Source: Neospora caninum Liverpool
Taxonomy: Eukaryota > Apicomplexa > Conoidasida > Eucoccidiorida > Sarcocystidae
Direction of reading: 5' to 3'
NCBI RefSeq assembly: GCF_000208865.1
Contig: NC_018390.1
Coordinates: forward strand, 2,684,270 to 2,748,269
DNA length: 64,000 nt
The notes beneath the pieces are model-generated. The model was given only the letters and a program-made list of their open reading frames with translations, was not told the origin of the DNA and ran no database searches. Each line of letters starts with the position of its first letter. Positions within the stretch are counted from its first letter, which is position 1. The position numbers and the translations under genes are program-made. Positions 1 through 11,271 of the stretch are shown here, one piece after another.

Positions 1-426
1 CTCTCTCTTTCTCGTCGTCTCTTTCTCGTCGTCTCTTTCTCTTCCTCTCTTCTTCTCTGTCTCTTCTTCTCTTTCTGTTCCTCTCTCTCTTCACTCCCTT
101 TCCCTCTCTCCCTTCACTCCCTTTCCCTCTCTCCCTTCACTCCCTTTCCCTCTCTCCCTTCACTCTCTTTCCCTTCCTCTCTCGACATTCCTTCCTCTTT
201 CTCTTCCTGTCTATCTCTCCTTCGCTTTTCCGCTGTCATCGAGGTCGATCGAACCGCCAACGACCGCAAGAGCGGGGCACAGATGGGAAGACCGGGAAGA
301 GAAAGAATAGGAAAAGAAGGCGGAGACAGACTGTCGTAGTCGTATCGTTCTGCCTCGCTCCTGTTGTCTCTTTCTGGCGAGCGCGCGGTCCTTTGCATTC
401 GCGCTTTTGCTCTCGTGCTTTTCCAG
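1..426 (+). other. Intron of the USP7-like gene (5' part off the window)
   Basis: This stretch is almost pure pyrimidine for the first 230 bases and ends in a ttttccag acceptor at 421-426, directly before the exon that codes the catalytic-His block of the USP domain. I see no exon in it: the USP sequence expected before the SGHYY motif is not present in any plus frame. It is therefore most likely one intron, with its donor outside the window. Confidence 0.7.
90..170 (+). repeat. 23-nt tandem repeat in intron
   Basis: A pyrimidine-rich unit beginning ttcactccctttccctc starts at 90, 113, 136 and 159, an exact 23-nt period with the last copy diverging. It lies inside the first intron. Confidence 0.85.
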
Positions 427-1404
427 GAGACGTCAACTCCGGCCATTACTACTGCTTCCTCCGGCCGCCGCCGCGCACGCAGTGGGTCCGTTTCGACGAC
501 GACAAGGTGTATCCGGTCTCAGAGTATGCAGCGATTGGAGACAACTTTGGAGGGGACGAAGAAGATCCGTGCAATTACCTCGCTGGTGAGCGCATTTCCC
601 CACCTTTTCATTTCTGCCCCCCGCTCTGAGAGCCTCATGCACCCCCGCAAAAAGCTGATGCTTTCTACTTTTTCGTTCTTCCTTTTCTTTTTTCCGGAAC
701 TCGGATCTCGGTCCGCGAAACACACTCCCTTGGGTGAGATCTCTCCCGTGTCCGTTTCCCGGTTTTCTTTGATCCATGTTGCTCAGCTTCGCTTTCTCCC
801 CCTTGTCTCACGCGCTATGTCTCTTCCTCTGCCCGTTCAGGCAAAGCGCCGCGCTCGCGGCAAAAGGTCTACAACGCGTACATTCTGGTCTACGTGAAGA
901 AGCGGCTTGCGAACCAGCTGCTGGCCGACTGTAACCCGATGAAGGTGAGAAAAAGAATCGAAGGAAGGTCCGAGGACGCGGCGCGCCTTTTCCGGGCTCC
1001 GCGAGTGAGGATCCCCACTGCGGGGCGACGTGGCTCGGTATGCACATGGGCATTCAGACTTCATGGTGTTAAAGAAAAACCCTTCATCCAGTCACCTATC
1101 GGGTTTTGTACGCCTTTCAAGAAGCAGCTTCAAAAACACATTTCCAGCAATGTCTTTCTCGGCCGTTCTCGCGCGTTCCCTGGACTGCAGGTGAACCCTC
1201 AGGTCGTCGTCCGGTGCCGCACAGAGGAGCTTCTGATGAAACTGCGAAACCGCATTCGCCGGGTTCTCGAGCAACGCATCAAGTAAGCCCAGCAACATTC
1301 TAGGACGAACACCCCACACGTCTACTCCTACATGCATAGATGTACATATGCGTATGTATATATATATATATATATATATATACATGTGCCTGGGCGAATG
1401 TTCA

Positions 1405-1435
<31 letters not shown>

Positions 1436-4400
1436 GCTGCGTGTGTGGTCGTTTCTTCCTCGTGAGTATATCGTATTCTGGCTGTTCTGTAAGGAAAGCG
1501 GGACTGTGTGATCTTTGCCGTCTGTGCGTGGTTTCAGGGTGAAGGTGTATCATCCGCTGCAGTTTTTGAATCGTCGCTTTCTGGACTTGCCGCTGGCGAC
1601 GATGCCGCCGTTGGTGGAGATCAAGTCGAGTCGGTCGGTGGGCGTTTTGCCGATTCACGAGCAAATCACGTCGCGGCTGTTTGCAAAGTTGTACGGCGAG
1701 GAGAGCGCGGGGGCGTCTGAGGGCGGGGCGAGTCAGCGCAGCTCTGCGAAGGCGCCTTCCATCGCGTTTCTCCTGTACGCGATGGACTTTCTGGCCGACG
1801 ACGCGCGTTTCAGCCCCGTTGCCATCGCGGACAATCCGTGTCTGGGCGAAATTTTCCGGTCCAAGATGCTGGGGAACGGCGGGCGCGGCAGCGGCGTGCT
1901 CGGCCACCGGACCTTCCCCGGGAGCTCGGCGGACCAGAACTACCCTTACAACCGGTTCGACGCCTGCTTGTACTTCCTCGCCGTGCCGGAGACGAACGCC
2001 GTGATTCGCAGCGCGCTGGACCACGACGAGTTTTGCCGGCGACACCAGCTGCTCTTCCTCAAGTACTTTGACATCTTCGGCGCAAACAAGATGCTCGATG
2101 CAGAGCCCGGGTCGGCGCAGGACCCGAAAGGGAAGCGGAAGAAAGAGGACAGCCAGGCGAAGCCGCCACTGTCGGCAGGAAAGGGAGAAAAGAAACTCGC
2201 GACGCTGGAAACCCAGGACGAGGCAACCGAAGGCGTCCCAGAGTCCCTCAGAGACAGCAACGTCGTCTGCGTGGACGTCGTCCTCGTGCCGAACGGATGG
2301 CGGCTGGTGAGCAGAGAAACATGGAGAAGAACCGAGTGCAGCGAGAACGCGCGGCGGCGCGACTGGCGCTTCGGCTTGTGCAAAAAAAAAGCTGACCGGT
2401 TCCCCAAGTGGGGGTCAGACGCGAGGCGAGGCGTCGGATCAAAGGAGTGTCCCCTCGAGTGTTGGACGCGGCGGCGGGGCTTGGTCTCCTTGTGTGTCAG
2501 TGTCGGAAAACGAGGAGCAGGCGCCCACCGCGGGCGGTCAGTCGGGCTTGGGACACACGCGCGCGCGTCGGTTGCGTCCTTTTCGCCTTTTCCTTTTTTT
2601 CTGATCTTTTGCTCTGGAGACATTTTGCGGACCTCTCTTTTCAGGTTTGTCTCCAACCCCATCTGTATCGGCGGCTGCTGCGGTGCATGGACGACGGCTT
2701 GGTTCGCCCGTACGCTGTGGAGTCGCTCCGGCGCTACGTCGCCTCGCTGGGCTCTCTTCCGCCTCTGTTTGCTGTCTCCGGGTCGGGCTCAGGCCTCTTC
2801 TTCCCCCTGACCGGGTCGGAGAAACCGTGTTTGGTGGACGTGGCGAGCTCGCAGAGCTGTTCGCTCGCTGCATGCGCGGCTGCGTACGGCGCGGGCTTGA
2901 GCGCGACGCTCTGTGGACCGGTCTTCAGCACTCAGGGGAACTTTCCCGCGCTGTCCGGGAGCCGAGAGCAGACGCCCGACCTGCCGCGGGACGCCGCACT
3001 CGCCCTCGTCCTCGCCCTCGAGATCGAATTCCAGGACCTGAAAAACCCCACCAGTTTAACGCTCTCGTCGAAGAAAACGTTCTCGCAAGAAAAGGTGAGA
3101 AGAAAGAAGCGAACGAGACTGAGAGGAATGGAGTCAACGCCTGGAAACAAAGACTGGGAGAAGGGGCGTTTCTGGAAACAAGGAGAGAGCACTGGACCGC
3201 TCGGGAATCGAGAGAAGAACACGGGCGAGAGTCTCGACTTCTCTTTCCCGAATCGGCGGGATCGCGCGTGGTTCAGAGACCGGCTGTTGGTGCGTTTTCG
3301 CTGGGCTTTCAGATTTTCCCGGGAGACATCTTCGTGTTCAACATCGAGGCTCCGGAAAACATGCGCCGGCGCTTCCAAGAAATCCGACGACTGGCGGAAG
3401 TCTCCAGCGCCGAGAGGGAGCCGACGACAACCGAAGAGTTCGGCCTCTCCGCCTCCGCCGACGGGCACGATCTGCTCGCCCAACTTTACCTCGACGGCCG
3501 CGGACTGCCCAACGTTCCCTCCCTTCTCCCTGCCTTCTGCCTCGCTCAAAGTAGGACACACATCGGTGTGTGGGCACCGCCGCGAGTGATCCAAGTCTCT
3601 CGAAACGGGCGGCTGCCGAGGTTGATCTCAGAGGGTTCGGCATGCGGAGCCTGTCGTGTGCAGAGGGAAGACGGGAAGCATCCTCGCACTTTTCCAGATC
3701 TCGCGATCGCCCTTCTCTTCTCGCGTCTCCGCAGGCGTGTGCCGTTACGCTGACCTGGCCTCGAGTTTCTCGGAACGATGAACAAGTTGCGGCTGTCAAC
3801 GGCCTAAGCGAATGACACGTGCTCCACAACCAGTGTCTGTTTCTCCCTTTTTTTGTATCCATTGTCTCTGTTTCTCCGTACTCGGCCTCCTTCGTTTGTC
3901 TCTTTTCTCTTTTTCTTTTTGATATATTACGGTCGGTATTCTGGTGTGCGTTGTGGGGCGCCGGGCCGATTCCTCTGGATCCTTTTTTCTTTCTTCGCAC
4001 GGTGTCCTGGGATTCACCTCCCTCTCCGTTTTTTGCCTCCTTTCTTTTTTCCACTCCAGCTCCTCTGGTGGCGGCAGACGGGGCGGAGACGAAACACCGC
4101 GCCTCGCTATCCGCAGAGGAAGGGCCTGTCTCCCTGTCGCCTTCGTCATCTTCCTCGTCTTCGCCCTCCTCCTCGTCGCCGCCCTCTGCGACTGGCGCCG
4201 CCGCGCATGCAATTTCCACGGCCGCACGGGCGGCTCTGGGCGACGCGGACACTGGCGACAAGGCCGAGGACGAAAAGGAGACACCTGGGACGAAGCAGAA
4301 GCCTGCGGAGGGGCCAGGTCCGAGCCGCAGCGCCGAGGCGTCGACGACTGTCTCTTCGCCAGTGAACAGCGGCGTCCTCCCTCCCTCTCGAGCTTCACAG

Positions 4401-7400
4401 AGACAAGACGCAGCAGAAGGAAAGAAAGGAGACAGTTCCGCGGGCCAGGCGCCTGCGGGGTCAGCGGACGGGACCGAGAGTGCGAAGAAAGAGGAACGCC
4501 CCGCGGTCATGCCGCCCTCGAGCGACGGCGGGCTCCTCCCTTTTCTTCCCGCGGCCCGAGGAGGAAAAATTCCAGTCGGACCTCCCGAGATGCCCCTGCT
4601 GCCTAGCCCAGACTTCCACCATTACAGCCTCAACAAGGCCAACCGATTCGTCTTTCAGTTCAGACTCTACGATCCTCTCGAGGTATGCTCGCTTGACAGC
4701 CCCGCGTCCCTTGCATCCACATGCATCTATATCCACAGGGGGACACACGGATCTCGGATGGCTGCACTCAGGACCTCGACCTCCGTTTTGGATTCCTTGC
4801 AGGAGAGAGCCCCGCATCCACTTCCGGATCTTCTCCCGGGCCTCTCGGGAGATGCAACCACGCGGGATGCAACCCACATGGCTGACACGGATGCATGCAG
4901 TCATCGTACATATATACATATACATATACATATATATATACTTATATATATGCATATATATAGATATATATGTATGTATTTGAAGTGAAGGAAAGTTCGT
5001 ACGTATTTGCACACAAGGCTCGTGTGCGTACGTGTATCTGGCTCGCCGCCTGTCGCGCTCTTTCGTAGTTCGGACTCCTCCTGTGTATGACGTATCGCTA
5101 ATTATTTATTTAGATATATATGTGTCTAGGGGAATACAGCGACGTGTCGTACGCCTGGATTTGTGTCAGTGAAGCTCCAAAAGAAAAACGCCGCGCATGA
5201 ATCACCAACGTCAGCCTGGTTTCAGCTCGGCCCCCATCCGTAATCACCAATATCCACGTTTATATATATAAAGGTGTATCTTCACGTATTTTTGTGTGCA
5301 TATATAGGTATATGCATATATACATACATACACATATATGTATGTGTGTGTATTCGATCCACGTGTTTGGGAGTCTTTTCTGTCTAGTGTTTCTCTTGTG
5401 CTCTTTTCACTCTTCCTCCTGTCGTTCCGTTTTTCTCCAGCTTTTGAATCGGCCGATGAACTGCTGCGGAATGCTGTTGGAGGACTACCCGCGGCCGAGC
5501 ACGGCGCCCTCTGCTTCGTCTGTCTCCCTCGCGTCTCGCGACTTGTCTCTCTCTCAGTGCTCATCAAACGAAACTCTCAGCTCCTTCACTCTGGCGTCCA
5601 GTCCCTCCACATCCTCCGTCCTCGCCGCCGATCCGTACCTCCCAGGGGCGTCCAGCAAGGCGGTCAATGCGTCTTCCGTCTCCTCTTCTCTGCTGCTTCC
5701 CGCCGCCTCGCCTTCCCCCGTCAACCCGCTGGGCGCGACGGCCGGGCCCTTTGGAGCCGCGACCGCGGTCGGAGGCCCCGGCGGTCCTGCAGGGCCCCAG
5801 AGATCCACGAGTGGTGTCAGCGTTGGGGACATTGACTGCGCAGACGGAGACGGAGCAGGAGACGCCGAGGAAGACGAAGACCCGTGGATTCACGTTCCGA
5901 AGGGCCAGCCTGTGGCGGCGAAAATGCTCGAAGTCGACGTCCGAGTCGCATGCAATCAGGTACCCGAAATGACCGCTCTGTTGCCGATCTGTCTATGGGA
6001 AGAAAGATAATCGCATGCATAAAAAAATCTCCAGTTGTGTGCATGCATACGCAAATAGAAGCGTCCCGAGACCGTACTGACAAGTAGATGTAATCTGTCA
6101 TGTGTGCACCTATACAAAAACCGATTCATGTCGATGTATATATAGATACGTGCATATATATATATATATATATGTTTATACATTTATGTTTGTGATAGGA
6201 GTTGTGTTCAGATGGGTCTGTCGTGTTTGTTTTTTGAGGTGGAACGGCCCTTCGCGCTGGACCCTCGTCCGCACCCCAAGGCCACTGGAGACCGTTGTCT
6301 CCGAGTGTCTCTGTGCGTTTTTTGGTCTCTGCGTGGCTGTTCTTTTTTCGAAACTCTCGCCTCGTGCTCCGTCATCCTCTCCGCCGCCGCGCCCCTCCAT
6401 CTGCCGGGGCCTGTTTTCTGGGTGCGCCTCTCGAAACCTGTTTCTCGTGCGTAATTCTTTCGCCCGCTGTGGTTACCCGTCCCTGTCGGGTCGCTTCTTG
6501 CCTCTGTCGCCGCTCCGCAGCAACGTTGCGCGCCCCGCCCCCCTCCCCTTCGCTGCGCGCTGTCTCTGTTTCAGGTGCTGCGCTACGTCAGTTGGTATCT
6601 GGGCACAGACTCGTCGCGGTTGTTTTTGTTTCCGGAGCCGCCGTTGCTGTCTGATCCCGCGTACGAGCCGGTGAGCATCGACAGCTTGGTGTGTTTCGCG
6701 AACGAAGGCGCGGGGACTGCGCCGCGTCGGGATAGCTCGGGCGGCGCCTCTCCCGAGGCTTCGATGCGCAGGCTGAGCGTGAATGAAGTGTTCTCGCGCC
6801 TCGAGAAGAAGGCGCTGCAGTGCACCGGCTCGCGGCTCGGGCGCCGCCGCTCGCGGACCGCGCTGGGGGCCTTCCCCTTCTCGGGGACGTCGGGTAGCCG
6901 ACCCCGCATCTTTCACCTGGCCCTGATGCCCCGCCACTACTCGCTCTGTTCGCGGGTGATCGATCCGCACGCACTCAGTCCCGCGCAGCTGGAGAGGGCG
7001 AAGGATCTTATTTTCCCGGCCTGTTCGGGGACGTCTTCGGCGCCGTCTCCGCCGCCGGACGTGCGACTGCACGACGCGCTTCTTCACTTTGTCGTGCTCG
7101 TCTTCAACCGCCGCGTTGAGAGTCTCGGCTGCGTCGAGGGCCTCATCCCGGCCAGGTGTCCCTTCTCCTCGCGACCGCTGACCGTGAAGGACTTGATCCA
7201 CGCCATCCTCGCCCGCATGCCTCCTGCGCTCCGCACGCAGGTCGTGGAGGAGCGCAGACGGCTGTCGCGGGAGGCTGGTGCGGCGGACGCCGCGAGGGTG
7301 TCTGACGCAGCTCTCGCGAGCGGTCTGCGCCTCGTCGCCTCCACAGTCGCCTCGCTCCAAGAGCTCGAGAAGACGCAGCAAGTGCAGAATTTGCCAATGT

Positions 7401-9399
7401 ACGCGCTCGGCGAGGCCCATGGCCCCATCCGACAGCCGCGGCTCGACGGCCTCGCCACCCAGAACCTCTTCGCTGTCCCCCTCAGACTCGAGCTCGACTG
7501 GACACCCGACGAGAAAGAAGGCATCGAAAACGGGGACTTGAAGGTGAGGAAGAAAACAGAGAGAGGGACGGGAAGACGAAAGAAAGATGAAAGAACGGGG
7601 GAAGAGACGAGAGAGAGGAAGAAGAAAGCGAGAAAAGAGGAGAGAGAGGGAAGGAAACCGATTCAAAGTGCATGCGGCAGAGAGCGGTCGGCACCAGGGT
7701 CGGCCGAAGAGAGGTGAGGACGAGACGCAGGCATAGAGTGAGACAGAAAAGAAAAAGAGGAACAGGGACGGAGAGAAAGGCGGCGCGAAGAGAGCAGAGC
7801 CGAGGGATGCATCCGTGGATGGCGACAGAAGCGTCTCCATGGCGACACGAGCGGGGCACAGAATGCGGAGTCGTGGGGCAAAACGAGCGTGAGAGGCGAG
7901 AGACGCCGAAGGGAAACGAGAAAGGAAAGTCTCTGAAGGTGCAAAGAGTCCAAACACAGCGTTCCGAAAAACCACTCGATTTCCGTCCCTCTCTGGTGTC
8001 TTCTCAGGTACTCCAAGTCGTTCACCAAACTCCGACGGACAGAGAGTACTTCGGCTACCCCTTCGAGATTCTTGTGCGAGTAGGTTCACTTGGAAACGGA
8101 AACGAAAAGCACACCTGCGGTTGTCTTTGCATCTTAAAGATATATATATATATATATATATCTGCAGTGTATCGCTGTAGGTTTCCATGGCGAGCCATCG
8201 TTCTACAGGTGTTTGTATATATATATATATATATATATATATGTTTGTGTGGAATGGCGTACCCCCATCAGCGAGAAGAGAAACAGCATGGTTTCGTGCG
8301 AGGAGACATTTGTCAAATGCCACAAGGCGTTTCCGTGTCTATCCCGCTTTTTCGTTTTGGTCTCTTCAAATGGACAGCTTTTGCTAGTCGGGTTTCTCTT
8401 GTTGCGCCCTTCTGTGTCTGTGTCTTCCGTTGGGTCGAGCTTCTCGTGTATTGAAGAAACAGACTTCCCTCGCGTGTTCTTTCGTCTCCTCTTTTGTGTG
8501 TCTTTCGTCTGAATGACGTGAAGCACAGACTCAAGGTTCTTCACGATCGATCATCTCTTGTTTTCCGGCATCGCGTGCATTTCTTTTTTCAGCCGACCGA
8601 AACGCTTAACGAGATCAAGCACAAAGTGAAAGAGAAGTTGCTGCTGCCAAAGGCCTTGTGGAATAACTGGACTTTCTTTCAGTACGCGGACTGTAACAGG
8701 TATGTGGAAAAAAACTGGGGATGTCTCCGCAAGGGTTCCTTGTCGCTCTTCGACGCAGGACACAGTTTCTCCTGGATCCTCGTCCATCGATATAGAGACT
8801 GTCCTTGAGCCTCCCTCCAATGTGTCCGTCTTCCTGCGCCACACACAGTGTGAAGGAAACGCGTTTTCTGTCTCGATGCTCTTCATCTCGGCGCTTCTTT
8901 CTCTGCGCCTCTCCGTTTTCAGATCGTGGAAAGGACCGAACGACCGCCTCGACTGGCAACGCTACGACTCCATCACTCTTATCGGTGAGTCCTTTGTCGC
9001 ATCTTGTTTCTCGCGATTTTGCGTTCCTGCCTCTCCGCGGGTCCCGTCGAGCTGTGCATGTCAGATTCATCCTCACTCTGGATTTGTCGTGCGCAACCCG
9101 ATCACAAAGGAGGGTTCTCTGAGAGCTCGTTGGAGAGGGAATCGCGACAGGCACATGTACCCTCCACTGCCGGCCGTGTTTTCCCTTCCGTGCTCTGCGC
9201 TCTTTCTCGGCCTGGTCCTCCCTGGAGCCGGATATATATACGTATCGGCTGTTTTTCCCGACGCATACATGCACACGCACGGCTCTTGTCGAGTCCGGTA
9301 GAAAGGCTCTAGATGCGAACCTGTTTTCTCTTCTCTTCAGCTGAACATCCGGCGCCCTACTCCAAGATGCGCTCACACACGGCCATGAAGATTGCGTAG
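427..9399 (+). CDS. USP7/HAUSP-like ubiquitin carboxyl-terminal hydrolase, 3' part (13 exons)
   Basis: This is the C-terminal 1406 codons of a USP7-type deubiquitinase, a Cys protease that removes ubiquitin from target proteins. Exons: 427-585, 841-944, 1191-1282, 1538-2306, 2645-3094, 3313-3550, 4060-4682, 5441-5959, 6575-7543, 8008-8079, 8593-8699, 8923-8984, 9341-9399 (TAG). All twelve junctions keep phase and use GT-AG. The first exon holds the end of the catalytic core: SGHYYCF with catalytic His at 444-446, then VRFDDDKV; exon 2 gives the NAYILVYV strand that closes USP domains. After this come ubiquitin-like-domain pieces (QLLFLKYFD, FVFQFRLYDPLE). The end (DWQRYDSITLI, then AEHPAPYSKMRSHTAMKIA) resembles the USP7 C-terminus that stimulates catalysis in the human enzyme. 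Exons 4, 7, 8 and 9 carry Ser/Ala/Gly-rich insertions, so the C-terminal half is much longer than the roughly 540 residues of human USP7. The catalytic Cys and any TRAF domain lie upstream of the window. Confidence 0.88.
1353..1430. repeat. Paired (TA)n microsatellites in intron
   Basis: Two (TA)n runs (about 1353-1383 and 1403-1430) are separated by about 20 bases in the intron between the exons ending at 1282 and starting at 1538 of the USP7-like gene. Confidence 0.9.
4911..4980. repeat. Degenerate TA/CATA microsatellite in intron
   Basis: An imperfect array of ata/cat units sits in the 4683-5440 intron. Related tracts recur at about 5100-5125 and 5260-5350 in the same intron. Confidence 0.8.
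6143..6182. repeat. (TA)n microsatellite in intron
   Basis: A short TA run lies in the 5960-6574 intron of the USP7-like gene. Confidence 0.85.
8140..8242. repeat. Paired (TA)n microsatellites in intron
   Basis: TA runs at about 8140-8161 and 8215-8242 flank roughly 53 bases in the 8080-8592 intron. TA runs are self-complementary, so the two could pair in RNA or extrude as a hairpin. Confidence 0.9.
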
Positions 9400-10567
9400 T
9401 TCTCGGTCTTTTCTTCTCCGGTTCTTCACCCCGCTGACGAGGGGGGAGAGTCTTGAGGGCACATTTTCTTTGGCTGCCTCATGGAGAAGCGAGACAAGAA
9501 CGCGCGCGCGCGCGCAAGTGAAAACGCTGCGCCGCTCCGGTCTGCTCTCGCCTCCGACGCGTCTCCGCGAGAACATCTCCTGAGCTAAGAGGAGAGACAG
9601 CACACGCACCGAATGGAGGCCGCGGTCTCGCTTCCCTCTCCTTTTCTCCTCACTCGGGGCTCCTGTGTTCGCCGCGGCGAGTGAAAGTTGGCTGCGGCCT
9701 TCTGTTCTGGGCGGCGCCAAGAGGGGCGCCTGTTCCTTCGCATGTGCATGTACGAATGGGGGTATATCGGTGCGTTTCGATAGCGGTAGAAATCTACAGC
9801 TGCAGGACTGCGCGGGAAATGCGCGGCAATGCCTCCGTCGCAAATCGGAAGTCTTTGCGCCTCACGCAAAAACGAACTTCCACTACCACGTCTCTGGATC
9901 TGTCCGTGTCGGGGTGTCTCGATATTGATCTCGTTCGCGTGCCGTGTTTGTTCTGTTTTAGTCTCCCCCTTTGTGAATCTGCCTTCTTCCTCCGTCGCTA
10001 GACCTCTTGTTCTTATGGGTTTGCAACACTCCCCGCTTGTTGATGCAAAATCACCATCCCCTCCCTCTGAGGCACTCGCACCGCCCTGTTTTCTCGTTGT
10101 CGTCCTCTCGTCTCTCTCGTCCTTGCAATCCCTGCATACCCTGTTTCTGTCCTTCCCCAAACTTGAAAGGGAGAACTCACGCATCGATTCTTCAAAAGGA
10201 AAGTCGCTTTTTCGGTAGGCCTTTCCGAGGCGACACCAACTGTTCTTCCAACGCAAAGACGCGAAGCCGGGTGCATCACACACACGCACACACACGCTCG
10301 GACACTGTTTCTTTGCCTTCAACAGGCGCACCTTTGGGGAAACACACACGCCTTCAGACGAAACGAAGTCTCTCACATATAACTACAGATCGATACGCGC
10401 GCAAAACATATATCCATTTATATATCCAGCTTCTTTCGGATAGACAGACTTCTCTCCATACATATAGGATGCATGTATCACAATATATACCTGTACAGAA
10501 AACTTCAGAAGGACTGGTCCTTCATGTGCGCTTGCTTCTCTCTCCCTCTCTTTCCCTCCCTCTCGCT

Positions 10568-10597
10568 CCATATATATATATATATATATATATATAA
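10568..10597. repeat. (TA)n microsatellite
   Basis: An uninterrupted TA run of about 28 bases follows a ctctcc-rich tract in the spacer downstream of the USP7-like gene. Confidence 0.9.
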
Positions 10598-11211
10598 CTA
10601 AATGAGTCCGTGAAACAAGATGACTGAAGAGAGAAAATGACGCCAGGCACGTTTTCGCAGTGGAAGGAGGCACGGCAGGAGAATTGGTTTGAGAGCGTCA
10701 CTTCCGCTACTTCCCTTCATTCTCCGTGCTCGTATCGTCCTGTCCTCGGTTGGATTCGAAGAAAGAGGCTCTGTTCGTGTCAGTTTTCTTCACATGCTCG
10801 GGGGAGTTGTGGAACCACTTGAGATACGCTTCAGCCTCTCTTGTTTGCCAGAAAAGGAGAGATTTTTGTTTACTTTTGGTCTTGCTAAGCGCTTCCTCGC
10901 GTAGATGTGCTCCTGTGTCGGTTCCTCCACTGGCTTCTTTGGGCCGCGAACACCGGTAACGCAAGCAAGGCGGCAGATCCTCTCTTTTGATGGCCTTGAA
11001 AAGACACAGAAAACCAACTCCAGAGTTTACCAGTAGACAGCCACAAAGCGCCTACTTCCCAGATCTCCGCTAACGGACAGATATAGAGGTACGCTATATC
11101 TGATGAAAACGCATTGAAATTCGGTTGTCATGCCTCCTGCAGAATATAAATATATAGATAAGGTATTCTAGGATTCAATGAGTTGCTAACGCATCCGTGC
11201 AAGTCTGTACT

Positions 11212-11271
11212 ATTATATATATAATATATACTATATATATTATATATATATTATATATATATATATATATG
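11212..11271. repeat. Compound TA/TATTA microsatellite
   Basis: The array tata/atat is interrupted by tatata-ctata and tatta variants over about 60 bases. Confidence 0.85.

Noticed and set aside
6473..8323. 616-codon minus-strand open frame
   Set aside because: It lies opposite USP7-like exons and introns that join in phase. Its sequence is Arg/Ser/Leu-rich with TA-derived Tyr-Ile runs, as expected of an antisense shadow in GC-rich DNA.
9585..10376. 263-codon minus-strand frame in the first spacer
   Set aside because: It starts at GTG, has no motif and overlaps the expected 3' UTR of the USP7-like gene.
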